A stretch of DNA of 21,310 bases from Alphaproteobacteria bacterium (GTDB lineage: Bacteria > Pseudomonadota > Alphaproteobacteria > Sphingomonadales > Sphingomonadaceae): positions 3,242-24,551 of the forward strand of contig VBAE01000084.1 of NCBI GenBank assembly GCA_005882415.1, written 5' to 3'. The position numbers were made by a program, and so were the translations under genes. Positions 1 to 6,746 of the stretch are shown here, in pieces (positions within the stretch are counted from its first letter, which is position 1; the number at the start of each line of letters is the position of its first letter). The notes under the pieces are model-generated. The model did no database searches, was not told the origin of the DNA, and was given only the letters and a program-made list of their open reading frames with translations.

Positions 1-647
1 CGCCGATGTCGCTCGCCCACGGCCTGCTCGCCGCCGAGATGGGGATGAACCTGCAGATGGCGCTCGGCCAGAAGCGCTTCCTCCTCCTCCACGCTGCGAC
101 GGTCGAGCGGGACGGGCGGGCCCTGCTGATGACCGGGGAGTCGGGGGCGGGGAAGTCGACGCTTGCCGCTCTGCTCGGCGAGCGCGGCTGGCGGCTGATG
201 GGGGACGAGTTCGCTCTGCTCGACCTGGAAGGGGGGCTGCTCCACCCATTCCCGCGGCTGATCAGCCTGAAGAACCAGGCGATCGCGTTATTCGACCATG
301 TCGAGCCCGAGCGGCTCGGGCCGCTGCTTCGGGGGACGCCGAAAGGCACTATCCGCCACCTCCGCCCGAATAAGCAGGCGGTGGAAGCGATGACCGAACC
401 GGCGCGGCCGGCGCTGATCCTGTTCCCGCGTTATGGCCGCAAGCTCGAGCCGGCGGTTCGGCCGGTCGGCGCGGCGGAGGTGTTCGTCAGGCTGACCCAG
501 GCCTCGACCAATTATGTCGCGCTGGGGGAGCGGGGGTTCGCCAGCCTCACCGGGCTTATCGGCGCCTGCCCGGCACGTGCGGTGGATTATCCCGACACCG
601 ACAGCGCCTTGGCCTTGGTCGAAGAGCTGTGGAGCGCCTTGCGGTGA
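1..647 (+). CDS. HprK-related kinase (HPr-rel-A type), 5' end outside window
   Basis: The visible part is about 213 residues from the first in-frame ATG at position 6. The frame is still open at the left edge, and homologues as I recall them have roughly 80 more N-terminal residues, so the start is probably upstream. A P-loop GESGAGKS lies at residues 44-51, followed by GWRLMGDEFALL, which resembles the HPr kinase/phosphorylase core after the Walker A motif. A PRLISLKNQ segment follows, typical of the HprK-related A family. These proteins are not the PTS regulator. They occur beside PqqD-like chaperones and nucleotidyltransferases in exosortase or peptide-modification clusters, and relatives phosphorylate lasso peptides. 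The substrate here is unknown. The stop overlaps the next gene's GTG start by four bases, implying coupled translation. Family assignment is fairly firm; function is inference. Confidence 0.82.
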   Translation, partial: PMSLAHGLLAAEMGMNLQMALGQKRFLLLHAATVERDGRALLMTGESGAGKSTLAALLGERGWRLMGDEFALLDLEGGLLHPFPRLISLKNQAIALFDHVEPERLGPLLRGTPKGTIRHLRPNKQAVEAMTEPARPALILFPRYGRKLEPAVRPVGAAEVFVRLTQASTNYVALGERGFASLTGLIGACPARAVDYPDTDSALALVEELWSALR

Positions 648-1648
648 GGCCGGCGCTGCTCCTCACCCGGCTGCTTGCCGAGCCGTCCCTTGTCGCGGGG
701 CTGAAGGTAGATTGGACGTCACTGCTCACCGCCGCCCGGGCGGAGTCGCTGCTCGGAACGCTCGCCTTCCGCCTCCAGGGCCAGGCGCTACCCGACCCGG
801 TGGAGGCGATCCTCGCCTCCGTCCGCGCCGATGCCGCGCAGGGAAAGGTGCAGGCGCTTTGGGAGGCGGAGATGGCGCGGCGGGCGCTTGTCCCGGCCGG
901 GGTGGAGGCGATCCTGCTCAAGGGCACCGCTTATGCCGCCGCTGGCCTCGATCCCGCCGAGGGCCGCTCGATCGGCGATCTCGACATCCTCGTGCCCAGG
1001 GCGTCGCTGCCGCAAACGGAGCAGGCGCTGCTCGCGGCCGGCTGGGAATGGGTGAAGGAGGACGCTTACGACGACCATTATTACCGGACCTGGATGCACG
1101 AGCTGCCGCCGCTGATCCACCGCGAGCGGGACCGGATGATCGACGTCCACCACACGATCCTCCCGCTCACCGCGCGCCGCCGGCCCGACCCCGAAGCGAT
1201 GGTCGCCGCAAGCGTGCCGCTCCCCGACGGTCTGCGCGTCCTCTCGCCCGAGGACATGATCTGCCACGCCGCCGCCCACCTGTTCGCGGACGGGGACCTG
1301 GCGGGGGGCCTTCGCAACCTCTGGGACATCGACCGGCTGCTCCGCCAATTCTCCGCGGCGGACGGCTTCTGGCGGCGCCTCCACGAGCGGGCCTCGCTCC
1401 ACCAGCTCCTCGCGCCGGTGCACCGCGCCGGCCGGCTCGCCAACGACCTCTACGGAACGCCCCTCCCGGAGGGCTGGCGCGTCTGGGACCGCGCCGACCC
1501 GCTCTACCGCGCCCGCCTACTCGCCCGCGACGGCTGGGGCCGTACGACCCGCCCCGCGCTCCGCTTCGGCTTCTACGTCCGCTCGCACTGGCTGCGCATG
1601 CCGCCCGCGATGCTCGCCCGCCACCTGCTCAAGAAAGCGCGGCGCTGA
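644..1648 (+). CDS. Nucleotidyltransferase family protein (NTP_transf_5-like)
   Basis: This is a 334-residue protein from the GTG at 644. That start is chosen because GTGA overlaps the kinase stop (TGA 645-647) and GGAG lies ten bases upstream at 631-634. A longer GTG start at 629 is possible. The sequence AILLKGTAYAAAGLDP followed by SIGDLDILV (Asp112 and Asp114) matches the metal-binding DxD pattern of the minimal nucleotidyltransferase fold. The DVHHTILPLTA and CHAAAHLF segments are typical of the uncharacterised PF14907-like family. Such proteins commonly sit next to HprK-like kinases in sphingomonad exosortase-type clusters and in some lasso-peptide clusters, so a joint role in modifying a peptide or protein is plausible. 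The actual nucleotide and acceptor cannot be read from the sequence. A terminator-like hairpin follows directly. Confidence 0.8.
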   Translation: MRPALLLTRLLAEPSLVAGLKVDWTSLLTAARAESLLGTLAFRLQGQALPDPVEAILASVRADAAQGKVQALWEAEMARRALVPAGVEAILLKGTAYAAAGLDPAEGRSIGDLDILVPRASLPQTEQALLAAGWEWVKEDAYDDHYYRTWMHELPPLIHRERDRMIDVHHTILPLTARRRPDPEAMVAASVPLPDGLRVLSPEDMICHAAAHLFADGDLAGGLRNLWDIDRLLRQFSAADGFWRRLHERASLHQLLAPVHRAGRLANDLYGTPLPEGWRVWDRADPLYRARLLARDGWGRTTRPALRFGFYVRSHWLRMPPAMLARHLLKKARR

Positions 1649-1659
1649 GCCCAATGCAG

Positions 1660-1704
1660 AACGGCCCCGGAAGCCTGCTTCCGGAGCCGTTCCCTTTCCT
1701 TCCA
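1660..1704 (+). terminator. Intrinsic terminator after the kinase/nucleotidyltransferase operon
   Basis: The arms 1660-1674 and 1677-1691 form a 15-bp stem with a single mismatch, read as AACGGCCCCGGAAGC against its complement. A pyrimidine-rich run CCCTTTCCTTCC follows. It lies between the convergent genes ending at 1648 (+) and 1710 (-), so it may serve both, although the T-richer flank favours the plus strand. Confidence 0.7.
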
Positions 1705-1709
1705 GTCGC

Positions 1710-2075
1710 TTAGAAGGCGTTGCTGAGCACCGCGCCGATGAGGCCGCTGACCACCGCGACCAGGACCGCGTCATTGCCGGACTGCACCCAGCGATAGCCG
1801 CGGGGCGCGTCGTGGAGGCGGTAAGCGCGCGGGTTGCTGATCACCCGGTAGTTGGTCGCATAGCGGTTGTCGAAACGCTGGCCGCGCTGCCACTTGCGGC
1901 TCTGGACCTGGCGGACCTTGACCATTTGGCGGCCGCGGTCGTTGCGGGTCACCACCCTGGTCTGCTCGCTGTGGCGGACCTGCTGGCGGCCATTGTCATA
2001 GCGGCCGTAGGGGGCGGCTGCAGCCGGGACGGCGAGGATCGAAGCGGCGGCGGCGGCGAGGATGAGCTTCTTCAT
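1710..2075 (-). CDS. RcnB-like small periplasmic protein
   Basis: The protein has 121 residues with a clear signal peptide, MKKLILAAAAASILAVPAAAA, and cleavage likely after the AAA run. The mature part contains the pattern WQRGQRFDNRYATNYRVI, then YRLHDAPRGYRWVQSGND, then a hydrophobic glycine-rich C-terminal stretch VLVAVVSGLIGAVLSNAF. This is the layout of the RcnB family (nickel/cobalt homeostasis proteins), which is abundant in sphingomonads and often of unknown role outside Enterobacteria. The ATG at 2075 is preferred over the ATG at 2081 because AGGAG at about 2083-2087 sits seven bases from 2075 but almost touches 2081. It is transcribed divergently from the gene at 2242 and convergently with the nucleotidyltransferase. 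No rcnA-like exporter is in view, so a metal role is not supported by context. Confidence 0.75.
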   Translation of the reverse strand: MKKLILAAAAASILAVPAAAAPYGRYDNGRQQVRHSEQTRVVTRNDRGRQMVKVRQVQSRKWQRGQRFDNRYATNYRVISNPRAYRLHDAPRGYRWVQSGNDAVLVAVVSGLIGAVLSNAF

Positions 2076-2226
2076 TTCCATTCTCCTGTGTGGCGCCGTC
2101 GATCGGCGTTGATGGAGAAATGGACCCCGAGCGTCGCACATCTATCTCGGCAGACGGGGAAAAGTGTCGCGATTTGTATCAGGCGAACCGTTCTTTAATC
2201 CCGCTCGTGCATATTCTCCCTGCTTT

Positions 2227-3330
2227 TCAACGGGGGTGACGATGCGGGCTGTGCTTTTGGGGATGACTGCGCTCGGCTTGAGCGGCGCTGCGGTGACCGG
2301 CCTTTCGGGCTCGGACTTCGACCGCACAGTCGCCAGATCGCCGAACGAGGTCTATTCGGCTTTTTCCGCAATCGCGCCCGAGGGCACGGAGACGCGAGAG
2401 AGTTCCGACGTGCCCGGCGGCTCGATCACGGTCAAGGTCGACAAGGAGCCGGGAAGCGCCATCCATTATGAAATCCGGTCCGGCAACGATTCCGTCGTCA
2501 CCGTCGATCTCGACTTCGCCTCCGCCCAGGGGGGCGCAGCGACCCGGCTGACCGGCGATTTCGACATCAACAAGGCCGCTCTGGGCAAGATCCTGCAGAA
2601 GGACGGCACGCCGCTCGTTGCCGTTCCGGATTTCGTTTATGACCGGATCTTCTCCGAATATATGTCCGACGCGGTGAAGCAGATCGAGGCCGGTCAGTCG
2701 CTCGCGGCGCCGTCTATGGCATCGGCGGGGATCAGCGAGGCGGACAGTAGCAACGCCGCGGAGCGCCGTGCGGAAATGCGCAGCGACATGCGCGAAGCCG
2801 CCGCCCCGGTGGCCAGCGCCAAGCCCATGGTCGATCCGAACCAGTCCGCGCGGGAATATCGCGCGGTGGGCGGGGGCGGTGCCGGGAATTCTGACCTCGG
2901 TCTCTGCCGCCTTGCTCGCGAGCGCCTCAAGCTCCGCATCGGGCACCTTGCCGCGAAGGGTCTCCCTCGCGACTTCGAGGATGGCGTCGTCGCTGTCGCG
3001 GAGGCGCAGGGTGTGGCGGGGGAGGCCGGCGGCGCGGAGCAGGACGCTCAGCCATTTGCCGTCCCAGGAGGGCGCGCTGGCGAGGAGATCGTGGCCGTCC
3101 AGCACAGTGACCATGCGGTGCGCCACTTCCTCGTGCGGGGTGCCGGCCCGCTCCAGTTCGTCGCGCGAAATGCCGTGGATCGCCGCCGCCTTCGGGTCCC
3201 ACTCCGTCCAGTTGGGCGCCGGGCGGATCAAATGGCTTTCCGAAGCGCCGTCCTCGAAGATCCAGGCCACCTCGACCGGATAGCTCTGCTTCGACAGCGA
3301 CGAGGCTTCGAAATCGAGGAAGACCAGCAT
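2227..3330 (-). CDS. DEDDh 3'-5' exonuclease-like protein, C-terminus lost
   Basis: Residues 1-157 (3330 down to about 2860) look like the DnaQ/RNase T superfamily: MLVFLDFEASSL gives the paired acidic residues Asp6 and Glu8, SAPSWDGKWL gives Asp90, and PAHRA gives His155. Family members continue HRAxxDAxxL, where the last Asp completes the DEDDh metal site. Here the next residues are IFPRGLVRIDHG, which are antisense of the neighbouring gene, so the final Asp and roughly 25-30 C-terminal residues are missing. The frame then stays open to 2227 by chance. The ATG lies two bases after the gph stop (TAG 3335-3333), so the two form an operon. As sequenced it is probably inactive, either by deletion or by assembly error. 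The exonuclease-fold assignment is firm; the nucleic-acid substrate is unknown. Confidence 0.6.
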   Translation of the reverse strand: MLVFLDFEASSLSKQSYPVEVAWIFEDGASESHLIRPAPNWTEWDPKAAAIHGISRDELERAGTPHEEVAHRMVTVLDGHDLLASAPSWDGKWLSVLLRAAGLPRHTLRLRDSDDAILEVARETLRGKVPDAELEALASKAAETEVRIPGTAPAHRAIFPRGLVRIDHGLGAGHRGGGFAHVAAHFRTALRGVATVRLADPRRCHRRRRERLTGLDLLHRVGHIFGEDPVINEIRNGNERRAVLLQDLAQSGLVDVEIAGQPGRCAPLGGGEVEIDGDDGIVAGPDFIMDGASRLLVDLDRDRAAGHVGTLSRLRALGRDCGKSRIDLVRRSGDCAVEVRARKAGHRSAAQAERSHPQKHSPHRHPR

Positions 3331-3369
3331 CGCTACAGCCGCTCCAGCGTGGGGATCAAATCCTCATAA
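2242..3369 (+). CDS. Exported hypothetical protein with read-through C-terminus
   Basis: The recognisable part is residues 1 to about 208 (2242 to about 2865). It has an N-terminal hydrophobic segment MRAVLLGMTALGLSGAAVTGL, a region beginning FDRTVARSPNEVYSAFSAI that resembles the start of an SRPBCC/START-like fold, and a polar alanine-rich tail ending near PMVDPNQSAREY. The ATG at 2242 follows a GGGGG stretch at suitable spacing. From about 2866 to 3369 the frame stays open only because it reads antisense through the exonuclease gene, giving composition unlike a real protein. I infer that the native stop and intergenic spacer were lost, fusing two tail-to-tail genes. Biochemical function is unknown. 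It is an envelope protein if the hydrophobic segment is a signal. Confidence 0.55.
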   Translation: MRAVLLGMTALGLSGAAVTGLSGSDFDRTVARSPNEVYSAFSAIAPEGTETRESSDVPGGSITVKVDKEPGSAIHYEIRSGNDSVVTVDLDFASAQGGAATRLTGDFDINKAALGKILQKDGTPLVAVPDFVYDRIFSEYMSDAVKQIEAGQSLAAPSMASAGISEADSSNAAERRAEMRSDMREAAAPVASAKPMVDPNQSAREYRAVGGGGAGNSDLGLCRLARERLKLRIGHLAAKGLPRDFEDGVVAVAEAQGVAGEAGGAEQDAQPFAVPGGRAGEEIVAVQHSDHAVRHFLVRGAGPLQFVARNAVDRRRLRVPLRPVGRRADQMAFRSAVLEDPGHLDRIALLRQRRGFEIEEDQHRYSRSSVGIKSS

Positions 3370-3931
3370 CGATCGATCACCGCATCCGCGCCGAGCGCTT
3401 CCACCGGCCGGTCGGAGAAGCCGAAGCTGACCGCGACCAGCTTTACGCCCGCCGCCCGGGCGGTGTCGGCATCGACGATCGAATCCCCAACGAAGGCGCC
3501 GCGGCCGCCGCCGGCGCGGGCGATGGCTTCGTGCAGGGGGCGGGGGTCGGGCTTGCGGACTCCGCACGTGTCACCGCCGACGATCGCGTCGAACCGCCCG
3601 CGCCAGGCGAGCGCGTCGAGCAGCAAATGGGTCAGCCGCTCCGGCTTGTTGGTGCAGATGGCGAGGCGGACGCCGCGGGCCTTCAGCGCATCCAGCGCCT
3701 GCTCGACGCCCGGATAGGCGCGGGTGCCGACGCAGATATTGGCGGCATAATAGTCGATCAGCGTCGGAAAGGCGGCCTCGACCAGGGCCTCATTGCTCTC
3801 CCCGGTCTCGGCGAGCCCGCGCCTCAGCAGCGCCCGGGCGCCGTGGCCGATCAGGTTGCGCACCTCTTCCGCCGGCACCTCCTTCCGCCGTCGAAGGGAA
3901 AGCCGGTCATCGACCGCGGCGGTGGCTTCAT
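3333..3931 (-). pseudogene. gph: Phosphoglycolate phosphatase-like HAD hydrolase, 5' part deleted
   Basis: The C-terminal three-quarters is a normal HAD-IA phosphatase. It has EVPAEEVRNLIGHGAR of the cap, ICTNKPERLTHLLLDAL (motif II), GVRKPDPRPL (motif III lysine) and FVGDSIVDADTA (motif IV). This fits Gph, which clears 2-phosphoglycolate. The N-terminal motif I (DxDGT) that carries the nucleophile is absent. An ATG at 3931 opens MKPPPRSMTGFPFDGG, which looks like the expected N-terminus up to FPFD, but it lies one base out of frame with the phosphatase body. About 30 codons appear deleted between them. In the phosphatase frame, upstream sequence is only antisense of glmU. The stop at 3335-3333 is two bases from the exonuclease ATG. 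A late in-frame start might give a catalytically dead protein. An assembly error is the main alternative. Confidence 0.7.
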
Positions 3932-3986
3932 AAAGTTGGTTTCGCAATCTTTTCGTGCCATTGCGCGGCCAAGCAGAGGGAGCCCG

Positions 3987-5297
3987 ATGAACCCGCCACG
4001 GCCGTTCGCCGCTGTGATCCTTGCCGCCGGCAAGGGCACGCGCATGAAATCCGACATCCACAAGGTGCTTCACCCGATCGCCGGGCGGCCGATGATCGAG
4101 CATCTGCTCGCCGCTCTGGCCGGCCTCGGCGCCACCCGCACGGTGGTCGTGGTCGGAAGCGGCCGCGACCAGGTCGAGCCGGTGGTCCGCGCGCATGGCG
4201 GCGACACCGTCGTCCAGGAGCCGCAGCTCGGCACCGCCCATGCCGTCCGCCAGGCCGAGGGTTTGCTTTCGGACTTCGACGGCGATGTCCTCGTCCTCTA
4301 TGCCGACGTGCCTTTGGTCGAGGCGCAGACGATGGTTCGGATGCTGGAGCGGCTGAACGCCACTGATTCGCCCGCCGCCGTCGTGCTCGGATTCCGCCCC
4401 GCCGACCCGCTCGCTTACGGCCGGGTGATCGCCCATTCGGACGGCACTATCGCCAAGATGGTCGAATATAAGGACGCCACGGAAGAAGAGCGGCGCGAGG
4501 ACCTGTGCAATTCGGGGCTTCTCGCCGCCCGTTCCGCCGAGCTCTGGCCGCTCCTTGCCGCGGTCCGCGACGACAATGCGGCGGGCGAATTTTATCTCCC
4601 CGACATCGTCATGCACGCCGCCGCCGCCGGCCGCCCCTCGCGCGCCGAACTCGCAGCGCTGGAGGCGCGCTGGCAGGAGCGGCGGCGGGAGAGGGCGATG
4701 GCGGACGGCGTGAGCCTGGTCGCTCCCGAGACGGTGTGGTTCTCGTTCGACACGGAGATCGGCCGCGACACCGTGGTCGAGCAGAACGTCGTCTTCGGCC
4801 CGGGCGTGGCGGTGGGCGAGGGCGCGCGCATCCGGGCGTTCAGCCATCTCGAAGGCGCCCGGGTGGCAAAGGGTGCAGAGATCGGCCCTTATGCCCGCCT
4901 CCGCCCCGGCGCCGACATCGGCGAGAAAGCGAAGGTGGGCAATTTCGTCGAGGTCAAGAAATCGCGCCTCGCCGCCGGCGCCAAGGCCAACCACCTCTCC
5001 TACATCGGCGATGCCGAGGTGGGCGCGGGCGCGAATATCGGCGCGGGCACGATCACCTGCAATTATGACGGCTTCTTCAAATATAAGACGGTGATCGGCG
5101 AGGGCGCCTTCATCGGCTCGAACAGTGCCCTGGTCGCGCCCGTCACCATCGGCGACGGCGCGATCGTCGGCGCCGGCTCGGTCGTCACCGCCGATGTCGA
5201 AGCGGACGCGCTGGCCTTGGCCCGAGGCACGCAGCAGGCCCGCCCCGGCTGGGCCGCCCGCTTCCGAGCTGCGATGAAGGCGAAGAAGGGGCGCTAG
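3987..5297 (+). CDS. glmU: Bifunctional UDP-GlcNAc pyrophosphorylase / GlcN-1-P acetyltransferase
   Basis: GlmU acetylates glucosamine-1-phosphate and then couples it to UTP, giving UDP-GlcNAc for peptidoglycan and LPS. The N-terminal domain has VILAAGKGTRMKSDIHKVL, the QLGTAHAV loop and LYADVPL (Asp107, metal ligand). The C-terminal left-handed beta-helix has the hexapeptide repeats and the conserved LRPGADIGEKAKVGNFVEVK, KANHLSYIGDAEVG and NIGAGTITCNYDG segments. The ATG at 3987 has GAGGGA five bases upstream. Length is 436 residues against about 450 in relatives. The shortfall lies at residues 218/219, where GRPS joins RAEL directly and the usual linker ending VxGVN (E. coli Asn227, a metal ligand) is missing. 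GlmU is essential, so this is either a sequence error or a damaged uridyltransferase. It is divergent from gph across 55 bp. Confidence 0.95.
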   Translation: MNPPRPFAAVILAAGKGTRMKSDIHKVLHPIAGRPMIEHLLAALAGLGATRTVVVVGSGRDQVEPVVRAHGGDTVVQEPQLGTAHAVRQAEGLLSDFDGDVLVLYADVPLVEAQTMVRMLERLNATDSPAAVVLGFRPADPLAYGRVIAHSDGTIAKMVEYKDATEEERREDLCNSGLLAARSAELWPLLAAVRDDNAAGEFYLPDIVMHAAAAGRPSRAELAALEARWQERRRERAMADGVSLVAPETVWFSFDTEIGRDTVVEQNVVFGPGVAVGEGARIRAFSHLEGARVAKGAEIGPYARLRPGADIGEKAKVGNFVEVKKSRLAAGAKANHLSYIGDAEVGAGANIGAGTITCNYDGFFKYKTVIGEGAFIGSNSALVAPVTIGDGAIVGAGSVVTADVEADALALARGTQQARPGWAARFRAAMKAKKGR

Positions 5298-5309
5298 GAC
5301 CCGTCACCC

Positions 5310-5392
5310 CGTCATTGCGAGCGAAGCGAAGCAATCCAGTGTAGCCTCGGAGGCCCATGGATTGCCGCGTCGCTTCGCTCCTCGCAATGACG
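5310..5392. repeat. Dispersed palindromic repeat, copy 1
   Basis: This is an 83-bp imperfect palindrome with outer arms CGTCATTGCGAG (5310-5321) and CTCGCAATGACG (5381-5392). One half reads GCGAAGCGAAGCAATCCAGT and the other is longer, GGATTGCCGCGTCGCTTCGC. The core contains GCCTCGGAGG. It occupies nearly all of the gap between glmU (ending 5297) and the minus-strand gene ending at 5394, so it probably acts as a bidirectional terminator or mRNA 3' end. A second copy in the opposite orientation lies at 11448-11531. Confidence 0.88.
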
Positions 5393-5393
5393 G

Positions 5394-5810
5394 TTACCCC
5401 GCTGGGGTGACCACCGTGTCGGAGGAAACAGTCGCGCTCGCCCGCTTGGCGTCGAGATTGTCGAGGGGGATGCGCTGGCCGTTGAGGTCTAGATAGCCTG
5501 TCGCCAGCGCCGGCTCCGACTTGCCGCCGCGGGCGGCTTCGGCTTGGCCGGGCGTGCCGGCCGGTGCCACCACGCGGGCGTCGATGGTGAGCGGCTGGGT
5601 GAGGCGGATGGCGACATGGTCGGCGCCCTTGGCGGCCTTGCCGACCACCTCGATCGCCACCAGAGTCTTCGCCGGGATGGTGCAGCAGGCGGCGGGGGCC
5701 GCCTCCTGCACTTCGGCGCGCGGGTCGGGGAGGAACATGTTCTGCGCAGCGGCGACGCCGCCCGCGAACAATAGAGCGGCCGCTCCACCTGCCAGAAACG
5801 CTCGAATCAT
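5394..5810 (-). CDS. Secreted hypothetical protein
   Basis: The 138-residue protein starts with a signal peptide, MIRAFLAGGAAALLFAGGVAAA. The mature part has a CCTIPAKTLVAIEVV segment, then HVAIRLTQPLTIDARVVAPAGTP, then GYLDLNGQRIPL. That order (a CCT-I-PA start, a beta strand of the form LxxPLxIDGxxVxPAGTxG, then a YLDxNGQRIPL strand) recalls small beta-rich exported proteins of sphingomonads with no known function. It seems shorter than those I remember, ending soon after the RIPL strand, so a missing segment is possible but not demonstrable. An AAGGGG SD lies about nine bases before the ATG at 5810. Its stop at 5396-5394 is one base from the dispersed repeat. It follows the TPR-protein gene by 66 bp on the same strand and may share its transcript. 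Confidence 0.7.
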   Translation of the reverse strand: MIRAFLAGGAAALLFAGGVAAAQNMFLPDPRAEVQEAAPAACCTIPAKTLVAIEVVGKAAKGADHVAIRLTQPLTIDARVVAPAGTPGQAEAARGGKSEPALATGYLDLNGQRIPLDNLDAKRASATVSSDTVVTPAG

Positions 5811-5876
5811 CTCAAAACCCCTTCAAAGCTTCGGCCGGAACGCTAGCGGCCCCGGGCAAACGGTCAACGGCTAAGC

Positions 5877-6614
5877 TCAGGCGCCCTTGCGCAGCTGGGC
5901 CCGCCGGTCCGCGATATATTGAAGCTCGCCCTTCGCCTTGGCGTCGTTCGGGTCCATCTTCAGCGCCTCGTTCAGCCGCTTCTCCGCCTCGTCCAGCTTG
6001 CCTTGCTCGATGAGGATGAAGGCCATCCCCCTCAGCGCCCGGGTTCCGTCGAACACCTTGGCCTCGTCCGGAGAGAATTCGGCGGCGTCGAGCGCCCTCG
6101 CGAACATGTCCAGCGCGGCCGGGAAATCCTTGTTGTTCTTGTGCCATTCGGCGAGCTCGCCGAGATAATGGGAGTTCATCGGCGAGAGGGCGAGGGCCTT
6201 GTCGTACATCGGCTTGGCCTCCGCCGGGCGGTTCAAGTCGATCAGCGCGAAGCCTTTCAGGAAGTAAGCGAGCGACCAATTCTCGCCATAGACCACGGAG
6301 TCCCGCTTCTGCTGGACGGCGAGCCCGCTGTAGACGATTGCCTCCGCCGTCGAGCGGCTGTTGAAGATCAGGCGGGTGTCGCTCCCATGGACGCGTTCGC
6401 GATCCGCGATGAGCTTGTCGAGAATCGAAATGGCCTCGGCCGGCTTGCCGCTCGTGATGAACGCCGAGGCCGCGTCGATCGCCTTGCTCTCCGCCGCCTG
6501 GTCTATGCCCGCGACCGGCCCCGCCTGGGTCGCGACCTGGCTCTGCGCCGCCTGGAGCGGGGCCAAGAGGCCGAGCAGGATCAGTGCCGGCCACAGCTTC
6601 CATCTCGTCGTCAT
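5877..6614 (-). CDS. Exported TPR-repeat protein
   Basis: The 245-residue protein has a signal peptide (MTTRWKLWPALILLGLLAPL, then QAAQS). Helical repeats follow: AAESKAIDAASAFITSGKPA, SLAYFLKGFALIDLNRPAEA, AKPMYDKALALSPMNSHYLG, ALRGMAFILIEQGKLDEAEK and RLNEALKMDPNDAKAKGEL. Positions such as G-A/S-F and A-x-P fit TPR consensus, so it is a periplasmic protein-protein interaction scaffold. No enzymatic domain is seen. The ATG at 6614 is supported by a strong GGGGGAGG SD five bases upstream. It is divergent from glmS with 132 bp between starts, and upstream of the 138-residue secreted protein, with which it could be co-transcribed. The partner it binds cannot be inferred. Confidence 0.82.
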   Translation of the reverse strand: MTTRWKLWPALILLGLLAPLQAAQSQVATQAGPVAGIDQAAESKAIDAASAFITSGKPAEAISILDKLIADRERVHGSDTRLIFNSRSTAEAIVYSGLAVQQKRDSVVYGENWSLAYFLKGFALIDLNRPAEAKPMYDKALALSPMNSHYLGELAEWHKNNKDFPAALDMFARALDAAEFSPDEAKVFDGTRALRGMAFILIEQGKLDEAEKRLNEALKMDPNDAKAKGELQYIADRRAQLRKGA

Positions 6615-6655
6615 CGTGACCTCCCCCTTTACCTTTTGAAGCTAAGGGACTTTTC

Positions 6656-6717
6656 GGCCGCTGTCAGCCGCCTTTGTCAGCCCCTTTGCGGGGCGTGCGC
6701 CGGGCGCTACAGCGGCC
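6656..6717 (+). promoter_or_regulatory. Nested inverted repeats upstream of glmS
   Basis: A perfect 9-bp inverted repeat, GGCCGCTGT (6656-6664) and ACAGCGGCC (6709-6717), encloses a second stem GCCCC-TTTGC-GGGGC (6680-6694). The block ends 29 bases before the glmS ATG. It also holds two TGTCAGCC copies. It could be a leader structure or a dyad for a regulator. No glmS ribozyme core was recognised and no convincing -35/-10 pair was found. Confidence 0.35.
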
Positions 6718-6746
6718 CGGCCCGTAGGTGTGGAGAAGCCAGTTTT

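Noticed and set aside
514..1713. 399-codon plus-strand frame overlapping kinase and nucleotidyltransferase
   Set aside because: Arginine/proline-rich out-of-frame translation; the 644-1648 frame carries the domain.
3933..4994. Minus-strand extension of the gph frame through glmU
   Set aside because: Only an open antisense frame; no HAD motif I is found in it.
5919..6746. N-terminal extension of the glmS frame
   Set aside because: It is antisense of the TPR gene; GlmS needs Cys2, which fixes the start at 6747.
6618..6746. glmS ribozyme or riboswitch
   Set aside because: The dyads do not match the glmS ribozyme core and the group is not known to carry it.
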